NCBI GenBank assembly: GCA_034336665.1
Contig: CM067570.1
Span: 11,864,002 to 11,928,001 of the forward strand
Direction: 5' to 3'
Origin: Luscinia megarhynchos
Lineage: Eukaryota > Chordata > Aves > Passeriformes > Turdidae
Length of the DNA: 64,000 bases
Shown: piece after piece, positions 13,601 to 22,944 of the stretch
Layout: each line of letters starts with the position of its first letter
Numbering within the stretch: position 1 is the first letter of the stretch
Notes under the pieces: model-generated
What the model saw: only the letters and a program-made list of their open reading frames with translations
Database searches by the model: none
What the model was told of the DNA's origin: nothing
Position numbers and translations under genes: made by a program

Positions 13601-14404
13601 AGCAAATTATTCTCCAGGTCTCCCATTTAACCCAGGCCTGTATTTAACCACTCTCCTGCGAGGAGAGCTGGGCAGAGCTACACCTGAATCTGAATTGTAA
13701 CTAGAACCCATCATTACTTGCATGATCTTGCTTCTTCAACACTTTTTGCGTTTCAGGGTCAGATCCAACATTTGCTAAGTCAACAGAGGTCAGCTTCAGC
13801 TGGCATTTGCTCAGGTCTCCAGGAGGAAGAATTTATCTGTGAAGATCAAGTAAATCAATATCTGGATATATGTGCAGCTGAGTATTTGAGTATTTCTCAA
13901 TATTTTCAAGGGCTTGTTAGTAAAAGAAAGAAATTTTATTAAAAAGAAAAGAAAACCCTTTTCTTAGTGTCAGCTAGTTTTGGGAATAAAAGAAAAAATC
14001 AAACTTACTATTGGTCTTTTATTCCTGGAAGTGCTTTCCACGTAATTTTTTTTACTTCTTCTAAGCAGTCAGGGAGTGACCCAGAGAAGAAGTTACATTC
14101 TTACACAGCAGGTGAACCAGGAACTTGCAGTAAATGACCTGCAGGTATGCGGAACAGCGCCGTTCCTGCGTCCCTGCACTGCTGCAGAGAGAAAGAAGCA
14201 GATGCTTACATGTATAGACAGCAATAAAAGCAGAGTGTAACATTTTTAGGATCGCAGCTGAGCTCTCAGACGAGGCTTTCTGCAATGACTAATACGACTA
14301 CGGTCTAATGCGACAGTTCACCGTCTGCAGCCTATTCAGTCCTGAAAGTAAACGAGTTCCTCCAGATGTTACACACTGAAAAAAAAAAAAAAAAAAAAAA
14401 AGCA
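10601..14404. other. Intergenic DNA downstream of INHBB
   Basis: No gene is supported. The stretch includes a T/G/A homopolymer-rich patch at 10669-10725, a short ancient-repeat-like block at 11341-11370, and an A run at about 14379-14401 that becomes the U-rich element just beyond the INHBB cleavage site when read on the minus strand. Open frames at 12786-13211 lie on both strands in the same GC-richer segment and have no recognisable domain. Confidence 0.55.
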
Positions 14405-14423
14405 CATCCAGTTTTCAATCTTT

Positions 14424-14433
14424 TTTATTTATT
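14424..14433 (-). terminator. INHBB: INHBB polyadenylation signal
   Basis: The minus strand reads AATAAATAAA, two overlapping canonical hexamers. About 20 nt further on a TGTGC is followed by a run of more than 20 T, a good U-rich downstream element, so cleavage at about 14402-14408 is expected. The site sits about 2 kb after the INHBB stop codon. Confidence 0.72.
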
Positions 14434-15093
14434 TAAACTGTACACAAATGTAAAATACTTCAACAGCAAATCTAAGTGAAAATTGTTTGGTTTAAATTAT
14501 TATGGAACAGAACCTAAAAGGAACTTTATTAAATAAACATAAAAATTGGATTTAAAGGATGCACATATTGTAATGTATTCTACAATAGTCACTTTTTTTT
14601 TCACTCTACATTCCATGTGCGTATGGTATAGAAAAGACACTGAATAGAACAAACAGAATCCATTTTGTACCCTGAAACAATTGGTAGGCCTCGTGAGGGA
14701 TTGCTCAGTATGACTACATGATATATGATGGCTTTGCCATCTCATAAAAATTATAACTAATATGTTGGCCTCTTTGGTTCCAAAATTTATGTATAATACA
14801 TTTAACTGTATTCATTTTTTGCTGCTATAAAAATAACATTTTTTTTCAAATGGCAGTTTTTTGACTAATCATGCAACTAAATCAGTGCAAACATTAAAAG
14901 CAATCATTCGCTTTAAAAAAGAAGCAAAAGATTTAATTTCAAGTATAAAAAATATAAAAAAGTCATATCATAAGTCCAGTTTTGTCTAGTATGGGTCAAC
15001 ACTTTAAATTGCATAGCTCATGCGGCACCTGTTTACCTAGATAGTGAGCAAAGATAAGTGCACTATCAAGTACCACTTTTCAAGGCATTGAAA

Positions 15094-15140
15094 TTTGCAA
15101 GTGCTATTATACGTGCATTCAAGCAGTTTGCAAGTGCTAT
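15094..15140 (-). promoter_or_regulatory. Paired candidate microRNA sites in INHBB 3' UTR
   Basis: TTTGCAAGTGCTAT occurs at 15094-15107 and again at 15127-15140. In the transcript each copy contains AGCACUU, complementary to nucleotides 2-8 of the miR-302/miR-430 seed class. The duplicated 14-mer is seen directly; the regulatory role is inference. Confidence 0.35.
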
Positions 15141-16035
15141 GCTGTATCATTATTTTCTGATCTTTATGGCCATCCTTGACACCTCCTGGTAAGGAAATTG
15201 AAAGCACTCTCCTCTCTCCTCCTTTCCAAGACTTGTAAAAATGTTCCTCGCCTGTTATTAAACGCACTGCATTTCCCAGAACGTCTCCACTCTGTCGCTG
15301 TCACTCCTCTTTAGGGTTCATTGGTTTAGCCGTGGTGGCCATCGCTTGTTTGCTCGTCCCCCACGTGACGCAGCCCTGCCGAGTCCCCCACTGAAGAACA
15401 CAGATTGCAACTTTTGACTTTTTGTTCTTCGAACAGTGAGAGGTGCCAACAGTCAACACAGTCCAGATATGGTATCGATTCCCTTTTCCAAGACACGGCA
15501 GGTGTAGCCAACCATGAGCTGCTAGTGGGCAGTGAAAGCACCGGATCACGTCAGCCCAGCTAGTGACTCCACAACGGCCAGGTGTTAGAAATACTGCAGT
15601 TTCTCACATGTCTGTCCCCTTCTCTATCTCTCCCTGATAGAACCACAAGATTCCTTGCTGGAAGTGCTGTAGGAAGAAGCAGGTATCTGTGATGTTTATG
15701 TTTAGATAAATTTAAATTAAGAGGAAGTGATTGCCTCCCAAGGCAGGTGTCCTGCAGCTTCCTGTTAGACCTAAGAGGTGACAGTCGACTTTTTTTATGT
15801 CTTTTTTGTTTTTTTTCAATTTTCTAAGTTTGGTCATTTTGACACCTGCGTGCAAGAATACGTTGTGTTCTCACAGTCTGTGCTTTTGCCTGAGCAAAGG
15901 GAGCTCATTTCGGTCTGGCTTTGCCGGCAGGCGGGGAAACAGCTGCTCAGCCGTTCACTCGTACTGGCAGGCATTTAGGTCCGTCGTCACTGGTCACTGA
16001 CTTTCTGTGCTCATGTCCCTTTTCCGAGCTGCCTC

Positions 16036-16124
16036 GTGTGTCTGTGTGTCTGTGTGTATGAGCGCGTGTTTGTGTGCGTGCCCACATTTCGTGTGTGTGT
16101 GTGTGTGTGTGTTTGTGTGTGTGT
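16036..16124. repeat. (GT)n microsatellite
   Basis: An uninterrupted GT run at 16091-16110 is followed by further GT units to 16124 and preceded by interrupted GT/TCTG repeats from about 16036. It lies inside the INHBB 3' UTR, where the transcript reads (AC)n. Confidence 0.9.
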
Positions 16125-16223
16125 CTTTAAGATATTTCATAGCATTAACTTATAAGTGATAGAATATATAAGTGTCCATGATCCACAAACTGCCACTGTC
16201 CTGACACCAAAGTGAAATGATTA

Positions 16224-16250
16224 TTTTTTTTTTTTTTTTTTTTTTTTTTT
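16224..16250. repeat. T27 homopolymer (A27 in INHBB mRNA)
   Basis: Twenty-seven consecutive T on the plus strand, about 140 nt after the INHBB stop in transcript order. It would appear as an internal A27 in the mRNA. Confidence 0.9.
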
Positions 16251-16334
16251 GTCAAACTTTTCCACAGTGACTTTCCAACACTGATGCCTGGATACACAGT
16301 GAAACTTCCTCCAACACCATCTTGTACGGGAATG

Positions 16335-16372
16335 TTTCTCTCTCTCTCTCCCTCTCTCTCTCTCCCCCCCCA
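16335..16372. repeat. (CT)n microsatellite with C run
   Basis: An interrupted CT repeat ends in a run of C. It lies 15-50 nt after the INHBB stop codon and reads as G-rich then (AG)n in the transcript. Confidence 0.88.
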
Positions 16373-16386
16373 AAACACACCTTAAA

Positions 16387-17162
16387 TCAAGCACAACCAC
16401 ATTCTTCCACAATCATATTGGGAACGTCCCTTTTCACAATGTTGTATTCATCATCAAAGTACAGCATTGACATTGTGCTAAGTTTGGTTGGAATGCAACA
16501 GGAGTTCACGGTGCCCGGGTTCAGCCCCCGCATTCGGTACTGATTCACGACAGCGGTGTGAAAGGAGGAAGCCGACCCCGGGACACCGGCCAAGTAGGCC
16601 GGGCAGCTCCCTTCACAGTAATTCCCATAGTAACCTGATGGTGCTATGATCCAGTCATTCCACCCAATGAGTCTAAAGTCAATGTAAAACTGTTGCCTGC
16701 AACATAGATTGGTCCTGCCATCGCACTCCAGGCCTCTTTTCCGGATCCTGTGTTTGTTATCGGCGAGGCGGGCTTGCACCACTAAAAAAGGCCGGTGGGA
16801 TTCCTCCCCGGGGTCCACATAAATTGGCAGCACTGAATACTCTTCACAGCCCTCACATTGAACATCCAAGTTCAGTCTCCTTTCTCCTCTCTCAAACAGA
16901 GCCTGGATCGCCTCTGTCATGGGAAAAGTGTGCCAACCACTTCTTTTGAGATCAACTTTCTTTTCAACCACATTCCACTTGTTGCTAGTGTCCGGGTCTT
17001 GGTAATAGACTTTGACTCTTACTTTTCGCCTGCTGCCTTTCTCTAAGACATATGGAAGCAGCTTCAAGTAAAGCCACAGGCTGGCTTGAACGACAAACAA
17101 GTTCTGGTTCCCTTCATTCGAGATGAAGAAATAGAGGCGGACTCTAGATGAGGCCAGATCGT
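16387..17162 (-). CDS. INHBB: INHBB coding exon 2
   Basis: The exon opens after the acceptor CTTATCTTGCAG. Exon 1 ends on one base of a split codon (G|AC, Asp), keeping the frame across ...FAET-D-DLASSR. It encodes the rest of the prodomain, including the paired cysteines of DVQCEGCEE, the RIRKR cleavage site and the whole mature ligand. The stop TGA is at 16389-16387. The reading frame extends eight codons upstream of the acceptor, but those bases are intronic. Confidence 0.97.
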
Positions 17163-20100
17163 CTGCAAGATAAGGAGAGATCAGCAAGATTAAGTCAAAA
17201 AGGAAATGTTAGCTTATGTGCCTTTCTGGATTCAGGAACAACGCTAGAGCACAGCAGACCGAGCGAACGGCGACAGGGCTGTGCCAGTCAGAGGGCATGC
17301 ACTGCATCAAATATCCCCAATTTGAAATCAGAAGTAACTGAAAAGGGGACTTCCCGCAGCAACCCTCAACATCGGGCTGCAGTCGGATGTGTCAGATCCA
17401 CAGACACCAGTAGGAGCTTTCTAGTATATGTTTTTTCCAGAAAGCCAGATTAAAAGATGCTACAACACCACCTTGAAAAAGACCGGCACTAGGACTAGGA
17501 CTCTGCTATCTCATCAGTTTAAGAATAGTTTTAACTTTCAGCTACCTGCCAATTCTCATGGGGAGAGCTCTTTCAATAACCACTAAAACACCAATGCCAA
17601 ATCAGGGATTTTGTTTCGATTTGCAAATATTCTCGCCGCGGTTTAAAGGAGAGGGCTCACAAGACAGAACGGAAAATATTTCAAAAATGTGCCTGCTTGT
17701 CCCACTGATCAAGCTAACCTCCACTTAGTCTGGTAGAATATCTGCTATTATTAATAATTTCAATCTCTGCCTTTTCTCCCCGAAATGATGAACTCCCATG
17801 CGAGGCAAGGCAATGAAGCGGTTGTTCCCGCTGTAACGCCGTTATTGGCTGTTCTCAATACGCTTTTCAGCAACACCAGAATTAAAGGAGAGAAATTGTC
17901 ACAGAAAATCAAATGTCACCAAATGTCTGACATAACCCCTTATTTGTAAACAGAAGAGCCTGCTGCATGAAATATTTCAGAAATACCAGCAGCCTTCCTG
18001 CAATTTTTGTACTGTAAGTCCTAACTAAATTTGGCGTAGGTGATAAATGTGCCGGCCTTTATGGCGGAGACCGTAATTCTGGTCCCTGAATCAAAGCATC
18101 CCAATTGCTATTTAAAATTATTGCTGGAAAGGCATTTTCTCATCTGCCCTTATCAATTTTGCTTCCGTCTGTACAGAGCTAAATGTAGATTTTTTTTTTT
18201 CCTGCCTTTTCCTTCCCTAAGAATCTTTAGCATTTTTGTCAATCTCTGAATGGGATTTTTTGCGTAGTCGGTGTGTTCATTTGTTACCCTAGATGCCTCT
18301 CAAATGTGCCTCCAGAGCCCATTCAGTACCTTGTAATAGTTCAGTGACAAAAATTTTCACTGTGTTTGTCTACATTTTACATAAAGTCAATTTTGGAAGT
18401 GTTACAAAAGACAACGATTGACTGAATACCAAATGGAAGTACAAGCCCACCCCCGATCTCCCAACAACATCCTATTAAAAAATAATAACCCCCAAAATGT
18501 ACACTAAGAAAACCTTTCGCATGTTAGTAAATACACAACTTTTTCGTAAACTGTGGTGACAGTGACAGAAAAAGAACAGTACGGTGCTGCTGCACCGATC
18601 CACATCACTTGTGTTGTGTGAGATTGTGTGCGCTCATAAATTTTGTATGTGAATATAACAAGCATATGTATAATGCAACAGATCCCATAGATACTGTAAA
18701 TGTATATGCCTTTGGTAAGTGGGAGGGTAGATAAAGAAGATGAGTGGGCAGCATACAGGATAGAAAGAGATTTATTTTGTGGACAAATGATATATAGATG
18801 CCACAAGAAGATAGAGAGAAAAATGAACCGAGCAATAGAGCGATGAAGGAAAGGAAAGATGGGCAGATAGACAGGAGAGAGGTAATTTGCAGAGTGATGG
18901 TGTTCCAGCCAGATGTGCAAAGTTCACAGGGATAGTGGTTAAACTACTGGAAAGCTGTGAAGGGATTCGGTGACACATAACTGCAGTGGCTGGACTGAGA
19001 TGGCTGGTACCGTGGGGATGGAGGGCAGTTAGCAAATGGACTGACGGACAGAGAGGAGACAGACACACTCGGCAGGACACTGCCTGCAGTGGACAACAGA
19101 CAAGGCCAATACTGCAAAAAAAAGCTTAATAAATGGGAAACAAATGGAAAGAGAGGATGGGCAAATGCAAGCCTCAACAGACAGATGCAGGCAGTGAACC
19201 AGATGAATGTGCAGGGCAAGACAGACAAGGCAAGGGATGCAAGAGATGGAGCGGGACAGGCAGAGGAGGGACAGTGGGACACGCAGAGACAGAGAGAAGC
19301 CTCGGTGCAGCTGGAAGGACCGCCGGAGGGGAGCCGGGGGCAGAGAGGCTGCGGAATGACGGAGGGACAAGAGAGGGGAGTTGCAAGGCACAACCCGGGG
19401 AGAATCCCGGGCACAGGGGCACAAGCAGGGAGGACGGGAAGGCGCGGGCACGGCCAGGGCGAGACGGTGCGGGGCAGAGGGGAGAGCGAATGAAGCGGAG
19501 GGCAAGCGGGTGAGCTGGGCGGCCAGGTGCCCGCACCACGCAGAAGGACAGGCAGGGTGCGCAGGGGGCCAGGCAAGGGCAGCCGGGGAACTGGCAGGGG
19601 TCAGTCAGGCGGAAAGAGAAGGTGAGCAGGAGGACAGGCAGGGCGAGAGCGAAGACTGACAGAGGTCAGGCAGGGGGACCGACAGGGGTCGAGGAGGGGG
19701 AATGACAGACGGGGCGAGGCAGGACAGGCGGAGAGCGCGGCAGGGCAGGGCAGGGGGGCGCGGGTGCGCGGCCGGGCGGCGCCCACCTGTCTCGGCGAAG
19801 CTGATGATCTCGGAGACCGGGTCGTGGGCCGGGGGCCCGGCGCTCGCCTGCCCGTCCAGGCTGGGGATCTCCACGCGGCCGTCCTCCCGCACCTTGCCGG
19901 CGTGCAGCTTGCGCAGCGCCGTGACCATGGCCGCCTTGGGCACGGCGTGCGTGATGTTGGGCCGGTCCCGCATCTGCAGCCGGCTCAGGATGTGCCTCTT
20001 CACCGCCTCCAGGAAATCCCCGTCCACCTTGCCCGGCTCCTCGGGCCGCCGGAAGCCGCAGGAGGTGCATGTGTCCTGCGGGGAGCCGCCGGCGGGGGCC

Positions 20101-20189
20101 GGCGGGGTCGGGGTGGCCGCGGCGCCCAGCAGGAGCAGCCCGCAGGCCAGCAGCGCGGCCAGCACCCCCCGGCGAGCCGCCCCGTCCAT
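16387..20189 (-). CDS. INHBB: Inhibin/activin beta-B subunit precursor (two exons)
   Basis: Join 20189-19787 with 17162-16387: 403 + 776 nt give 392 residues plus TGA, close to the roughly 407 of the mammalian protein. Residues 1 to about 25 are a signal peptide with a Leu/Ala-rich core. The TGF-beta prodomain follows, with a TCTSCGF motif near 40-46 and an N-glycosylation site NIT at 78. A furin site RIRKR at about 273-277 precedes the 115-residue mature chain, which starts GLECDG. It has nine cysteines in cystine-knot spacing (ECD, LCC, YCEGSC, SCC, ECGC) and ends EECGCA. The secreted subunit dimerises into activin B/AB or, with the alpha subunit, inhibin B, acting on FSH release and embryonic patterning. 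The near-invariant mature chain separates it from INHBA. The start has a good Kozak context (GCC ATG G) and directly opens the signal peptide. Confidence 0.97.
17550..18260. promoter_or_regulatory. Candidate conserved intronic element of INHBB
   Basis: Unique sequence without recognisable repeats, carrying AT-rich homeodomain-like cores (e.g. ATTTAAAATTATTG near 18110) among scattered GC-richer words. The texture resembles vertebrate conserved non-coding elements in developmental ligand genes. This is an impression from sequence style; no alignment was possible. Confidence 0.25.
18700..19786. repeat. Purine/pyrimidine-asymmetric degenerate repeat tract
   Basis: The plus strand is strongly A/G-rich with recurring GGCAGG, GACAGA and GGACAGG words; the INHBB coding strand is correspondingly CT-rich. 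It begins as looser GATAGATA/AGAGAGA-like sequence and becomes GC-rich towards the exon 1 donor. No exact unit length holds throughout. Stop codons are scarce, so long overlapping frames appear on both strands. Confidence 0.6.
19787..20189 (-). CDS. INHBB: INHBB coding exon 1
   Basis: It runs from ATG at 20189-20187 to the donor ...GAGACAG|GTGGGC and encodes 134 residues plus one base of codon 135. It holds the signal peptide, the TCTSCGF motif, N78 (NIT) and the SEIISFAET segment that leads into exon 2. The exon is very GC-rich and lies inside a CpG island. An in-frame upstream ATG at 20483 would add 98 residues, but those form a Pro/Arg/Ala-rich stretch typical of translated GC-rich UTR and would bury the signal peptide. 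Confidence 0.95.
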
Positions 20190-21260
20190 GGCGGAGGAGC
20201 GGGGGGCCGAGCTGGGGGCCGCCCCGGAGCGCCGCAGGGAGCCCGTCTGCAGGCAGCGCCGCTCCGAGCGCTCCGCGGCGCGGAGGGGGCGGTGGCAGCC
20301 AAGCTGGGGGGCCGCAACCGCTCCGCGCAGGGGGGGAGCCGCGGCGGAGGGAGGGGGCGCCCGGGGAAGCGGCGTGTGCCGCCGGGGAGGCGGAGGGGGG
20401 AGGCTGCACGCGCAGGCACCGAGGGCGAAGTTGGCGGCGGGGGGGGAACAGGCTTGGCGTGCACGGAGAGAGCCCGGCTCCACGGGGGAGGGGGACGGCA
20501 GCAGGTGAGGGGGTGGCTGCGGAGCCCGGGGAGGAGGGAGGGGGAGCGGGGAGCGAGCCGGAGGTGCGAGGGGATCCGGGGAGCAGGGGAGAGGCGGCGC
20601 CGCTCTGCCCCGGTGCCCCGCGTCGCTTCAGAGGGGCATCCCCGGGCGCAGTCGCTCGTGGTCCATCGCTCGCTTCGGCAGGTCCGGGCGGGCCGCGGAG
20701 AGGAGCTCTCTAGTCCAGCGTCATTGAGGGGGGTCAGGGAGATAAACGAAGCAGATTTATATACAATCCAATTTATAGCCTGGAAGGAGGGGGGGGGGGA
20801 GAAATGCCACTTGTACCCCCCCGCCCACTCCGCCCCCGCAAGACAATCCGTGGGTGCAGGTCTCTGAGCAGGTCGGCTCCGCGCCGCTCGGTTGTCCCCC
20901 TTCAGCGCCCGCTGCGTCTCAACGTGCCATCAAAGTTGACCCGGAGCATAGCTGGGGAGGGAGCCGGGGCGGCGGGCAGGGGGTGCGCGGCTGGCAGCTC
21001 CACTGTTGCGAGTCTTCTCCCCCCACCGTCCCGCTTATTATTAGCGAGATGCTTTTATTTTCGAAGCAGCGCGGAGGGTCCGGAGTCCGGCGCGGATGCG
21101 GCGGCGGCGCCCGGGGACCCGCCGCGGGCAGGGCAGCGCACGCTGCGCGGCGCGGAGCGGGGAAGCGGCGCGATCCCGGCGATCCAGGAGAAGCTGCGCG
21201 GATCCACTCGGTCAGACCAGCTCTTCGGCTCGCTCCCTCGCTTGCTCTTTTAAACAATAT
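20190..21260 (-). promoter_or_regulatory. INHBB: INHBB 5' UTR and promoter CpG island
   Basis: GC-rich and CpG-dense sequence directly upstream of the INHBB start codon. The minus strand holds TATATAAA at 20763-20756 and TATAAAT at 20777-20771, with an ATTGG (inverted CCAAT) next to the second. If either TATA-like box is used, transcription would start near 20730 and the 5' UTR would be about 540 nt. A TATA-less start from the island is also possible. Confidence 0.6.
20756..20777 (-). promoter_or_regulatory. Candidate TATA-like boxes of INHBB
   Basis: TATAAAT and TATATAAA lie within 22 bp on the minus strand, an AT-rich island inside otherwise GC-rich DNA about 570-590 bp upstream of the ATG. 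Their use is inferred, not shown. Confidence 0.35.
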
Positions 21261-21860
21261 CTCCCTTGTTGGTGGTTTGGGTTTTATTATTATTATTGTT
21301 ATTATTATTTTAAGTGTGATTTTTGTTGTTGTTGCTGCTGCTGCTGCTCCAGTTAATCTGTCTCCCTCTCTGCGTCTTTTTGATCTTTCGCTCGCCTTGT
21401 GCTGGCTTGAACGCTGTGTTTTGTTTTGTTTGGGGTTTTTTGTTTTGTTTGGCTTTTTGGTTTTTGTTTTTGTTTTTTGTTTTTCTTTTTTACGCGTCTG
21501 ATGTTCCCTCTCGGATCCGCAGTGAAAGGTCTCGGGGAAGCTGCTTGCTCCTCGCTTATCTTCTGTGATCTCCTCCTGCTAATTTTTTCCCCCTGCAAAA
21601 TCACGACATTGTGGCACTTTCTACTGAAACTTTTATACAGGAGTTAAAACCACGTGGGAACTCCAACCTATAACAGAGACGCCATGGGCTCCTCACTATT
21701 TAGGAGATTAAGTTAAGTCTTTTGCCCCCTGGGCTATTACAGTAACTTCCTGATGTGGAAATATTAACTATGCTGTTTCTTTAACTCCCCCCGTCCCCTC
21801 CCTCCCTCCCGGTTCCTGCAAACACACCCACCGCACACCGGCTCGCGTCCCTGTCCCGTC
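21261..21860. other. T-rich simple-sequence block upstream of INHBB
   Basis: It contains (TTA)n at about 21284-21310, (TTG)n(CTG)n at about 21324-21351 and a long T/G mix (TTTTG-like) at about 21416-21490. No gene is seen. The frames here give only Leu/Phe/Cys runs. Confidence 0.75.
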
Positions 21861-21868
21861 GTCCGGCA

Positions 21869-21900
21869 GGACGGACGGACGGACGGACGGACGGACGGAC
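21869..21900. repeat. (GGAC)8 tetranucleotide repeat
   Basis: Eight perfect GGAC units. A shorter (GGAC)4 copy is at 22323-22338, about 450 bp away. On the minus strand the repeat yields the RPSVRPSV-type peptide seen in a spurious long frame. Confidence 0.92.
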
Positions 21901-22049
21901 AAGCCCCGAGCGGCGGCAGCTCCGGCCCCCATCCCGCCCCGGCCGGGAGATGGATGCCCCCTTCTTCCCCTCCCCCGGTGCTCCTTGCCTTTTAAGCACT
22001 TGAAAGAAGAAGTCATTAGAAAGTTTACCGTCGGTTGGCTTTGCGACGG

Positions 22050-22900
22050 GGCGGGTTTCTGTTTGTTTGTTTGAATGGGCCGGGTAGCCGGGGCGGGTGC
22101 CGGGGACTGTGTGTGTTTTCCGTGGGGCAGGAGGGACGCGGAGCCTGTCGGAGGCAGCAGGGGGAGGGGACCGGGGCGGCGGCCGAGGGGAGCCGGGAGG
22201 GGAAATAACGGGACCGGCGGGGCGGCAGCCGAGGGGAGCCGGCAGCAGCGCCCGGGGAGCGGGTTCTGCTGCGCGCCTTGGCGGGGCTCCGGCGGGCGGG
22301 AGCGGGCACCGGGCAAAGGGATGGACGGACGGACGGACGGGTGGCTGTGACACTCCTCGCAGGGCTCAGGGGAGATTCCCACCCGGCTCCCGCCAGCAGC
22401 CCTGCCCGGGGGCGAGCGGCCAGGGACGGGGGCGAGGGGGCGGGGGAGAAGCCCGGCGCACATCGGTGGCCGAGGCACCATCGCGGCCGAGGTGGCGCGG
22501 CCGAGGGTGTCGCCGCTCCCTCCCGGGCCGGGTCCCCGCGGGGTCGCGCTCACCTGCGCGGGGCCCGCGCGCGCCGCCGCCGCCGGGGAAGGCTGGGCCG
22601 AGGGCGCCCCCTCTGGGCCGCGCGGGGGAGCGGCGGCGGGGCCGGGCGGGGTCAGCGGGGAGCGGCGCCGGGACCGGGACAGCGGGATGGGGGCAGAGGG
22701 ACGGGACAGCGGCACCGGGACAGCGGCACCGGGACAGCGGCACCGGGACAGCCGGCATCCCGTGCGAACCCTGCGGAGGTCTCCGGGGCCGGGCTGGGGT
22801 GTCCGTGCTGGGGCTGGGCAGCGGGCGGTGCGCGCCGGAGCGCTGCTCTGCGCGAAGGAGCACCTGGGGCTGAGCCTTCGCCCGGCAGCGGGGCTGCCGG
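22050..22900. other. Second GC-rich CpG island
   Basis: A CpG-dense stretch about 2-2.7 kb upstream of the INHBB start codon, separated from the promoter island by the T-rich block and a less GC-rich gap. It includes (GGAC)4 and a 14-bp tandem repeat. No exon is recognisable. Long frames on both strands (e.g. 21768-23009) are composition artefacts. It may be an upstream regulatory island or the start of a non-coding transcript. Confidence 0.55.
22702..22752. repeat. 14-bp tandem repeat, about 3.6 copies
   Basis: The unit CGGGACAGCGGCAC is repeated at 22702, 22716 and 22730, with a partial copy at 22744. It lies inside the second CpG island. Related words (GGGACCGGGACAGC) just before it suggest a decayed longer array. 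Confidence 0.9.
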
Positions 22901-22923
22901 CCCTTCTATTCCCATCTACGTAC

Positions 22924-22944
22924 TTTTTTTTTTTTTTTTTTTTT
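22924..22944. repeat. T21 homopolymer
   Basis: Twenty-one T at the edge of the GC-rich island, marking an abrupt change to AT-richer DNA. Confidence 0.9.

Larger units (their letters stand above)
14405..16386 (-). other. INHBB: INHBB 3' untranslated region
   Basis: This is the sequence between the INHBB stop codon and a well-formed polyadenylation signal. In transcript sense it starts with an AG-repeat tract, an internal run of about 27 A (16224-16250) and an AC-repeat tract (16091-16124), and becomes AU-rich towards its 3' end. It carries two copies of ATAGCACTTGCAAA 33 bp apart, which are candidate microRNA sites. The length of about 2 kb is inferred from the signal. Alternative shorter ends are possible. 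Confidence 0.7.
17163..19786 (-). other. INHBB: INHBB intron 1
   Basis: A 2.6-kb GT-AG intron (donor CAG|GTGGGC, acceptor TTGCAG). Two zones differ from each other. At about 17550-18260 there is unique, AT-rich, conserved-looking sequence. From about 18700 to 19786 the coding strand is strongly CT-rich and degenerate-repetitive. Several long frames in the second zone (e.g. 18944-19576) reflect that composition and are not genes. Confidence 0.9.

Noticed and set aside
18944..19576. 210-codon minus-strand frame and its overlapping partners in INHBB intron 1
   Set aside because: It arises from the CT-rich tract, which lacks stops. The peptide is Pro/Ser/Leu/Cys low complexity with no domain.
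19764..20867. 367-codon plus-strand frame over INHBB exon 1
   Set aside because: It is antisense to a confidently identified coding exon and its promoter island; the peptide is Gly/Arg/Ala low-complexity.
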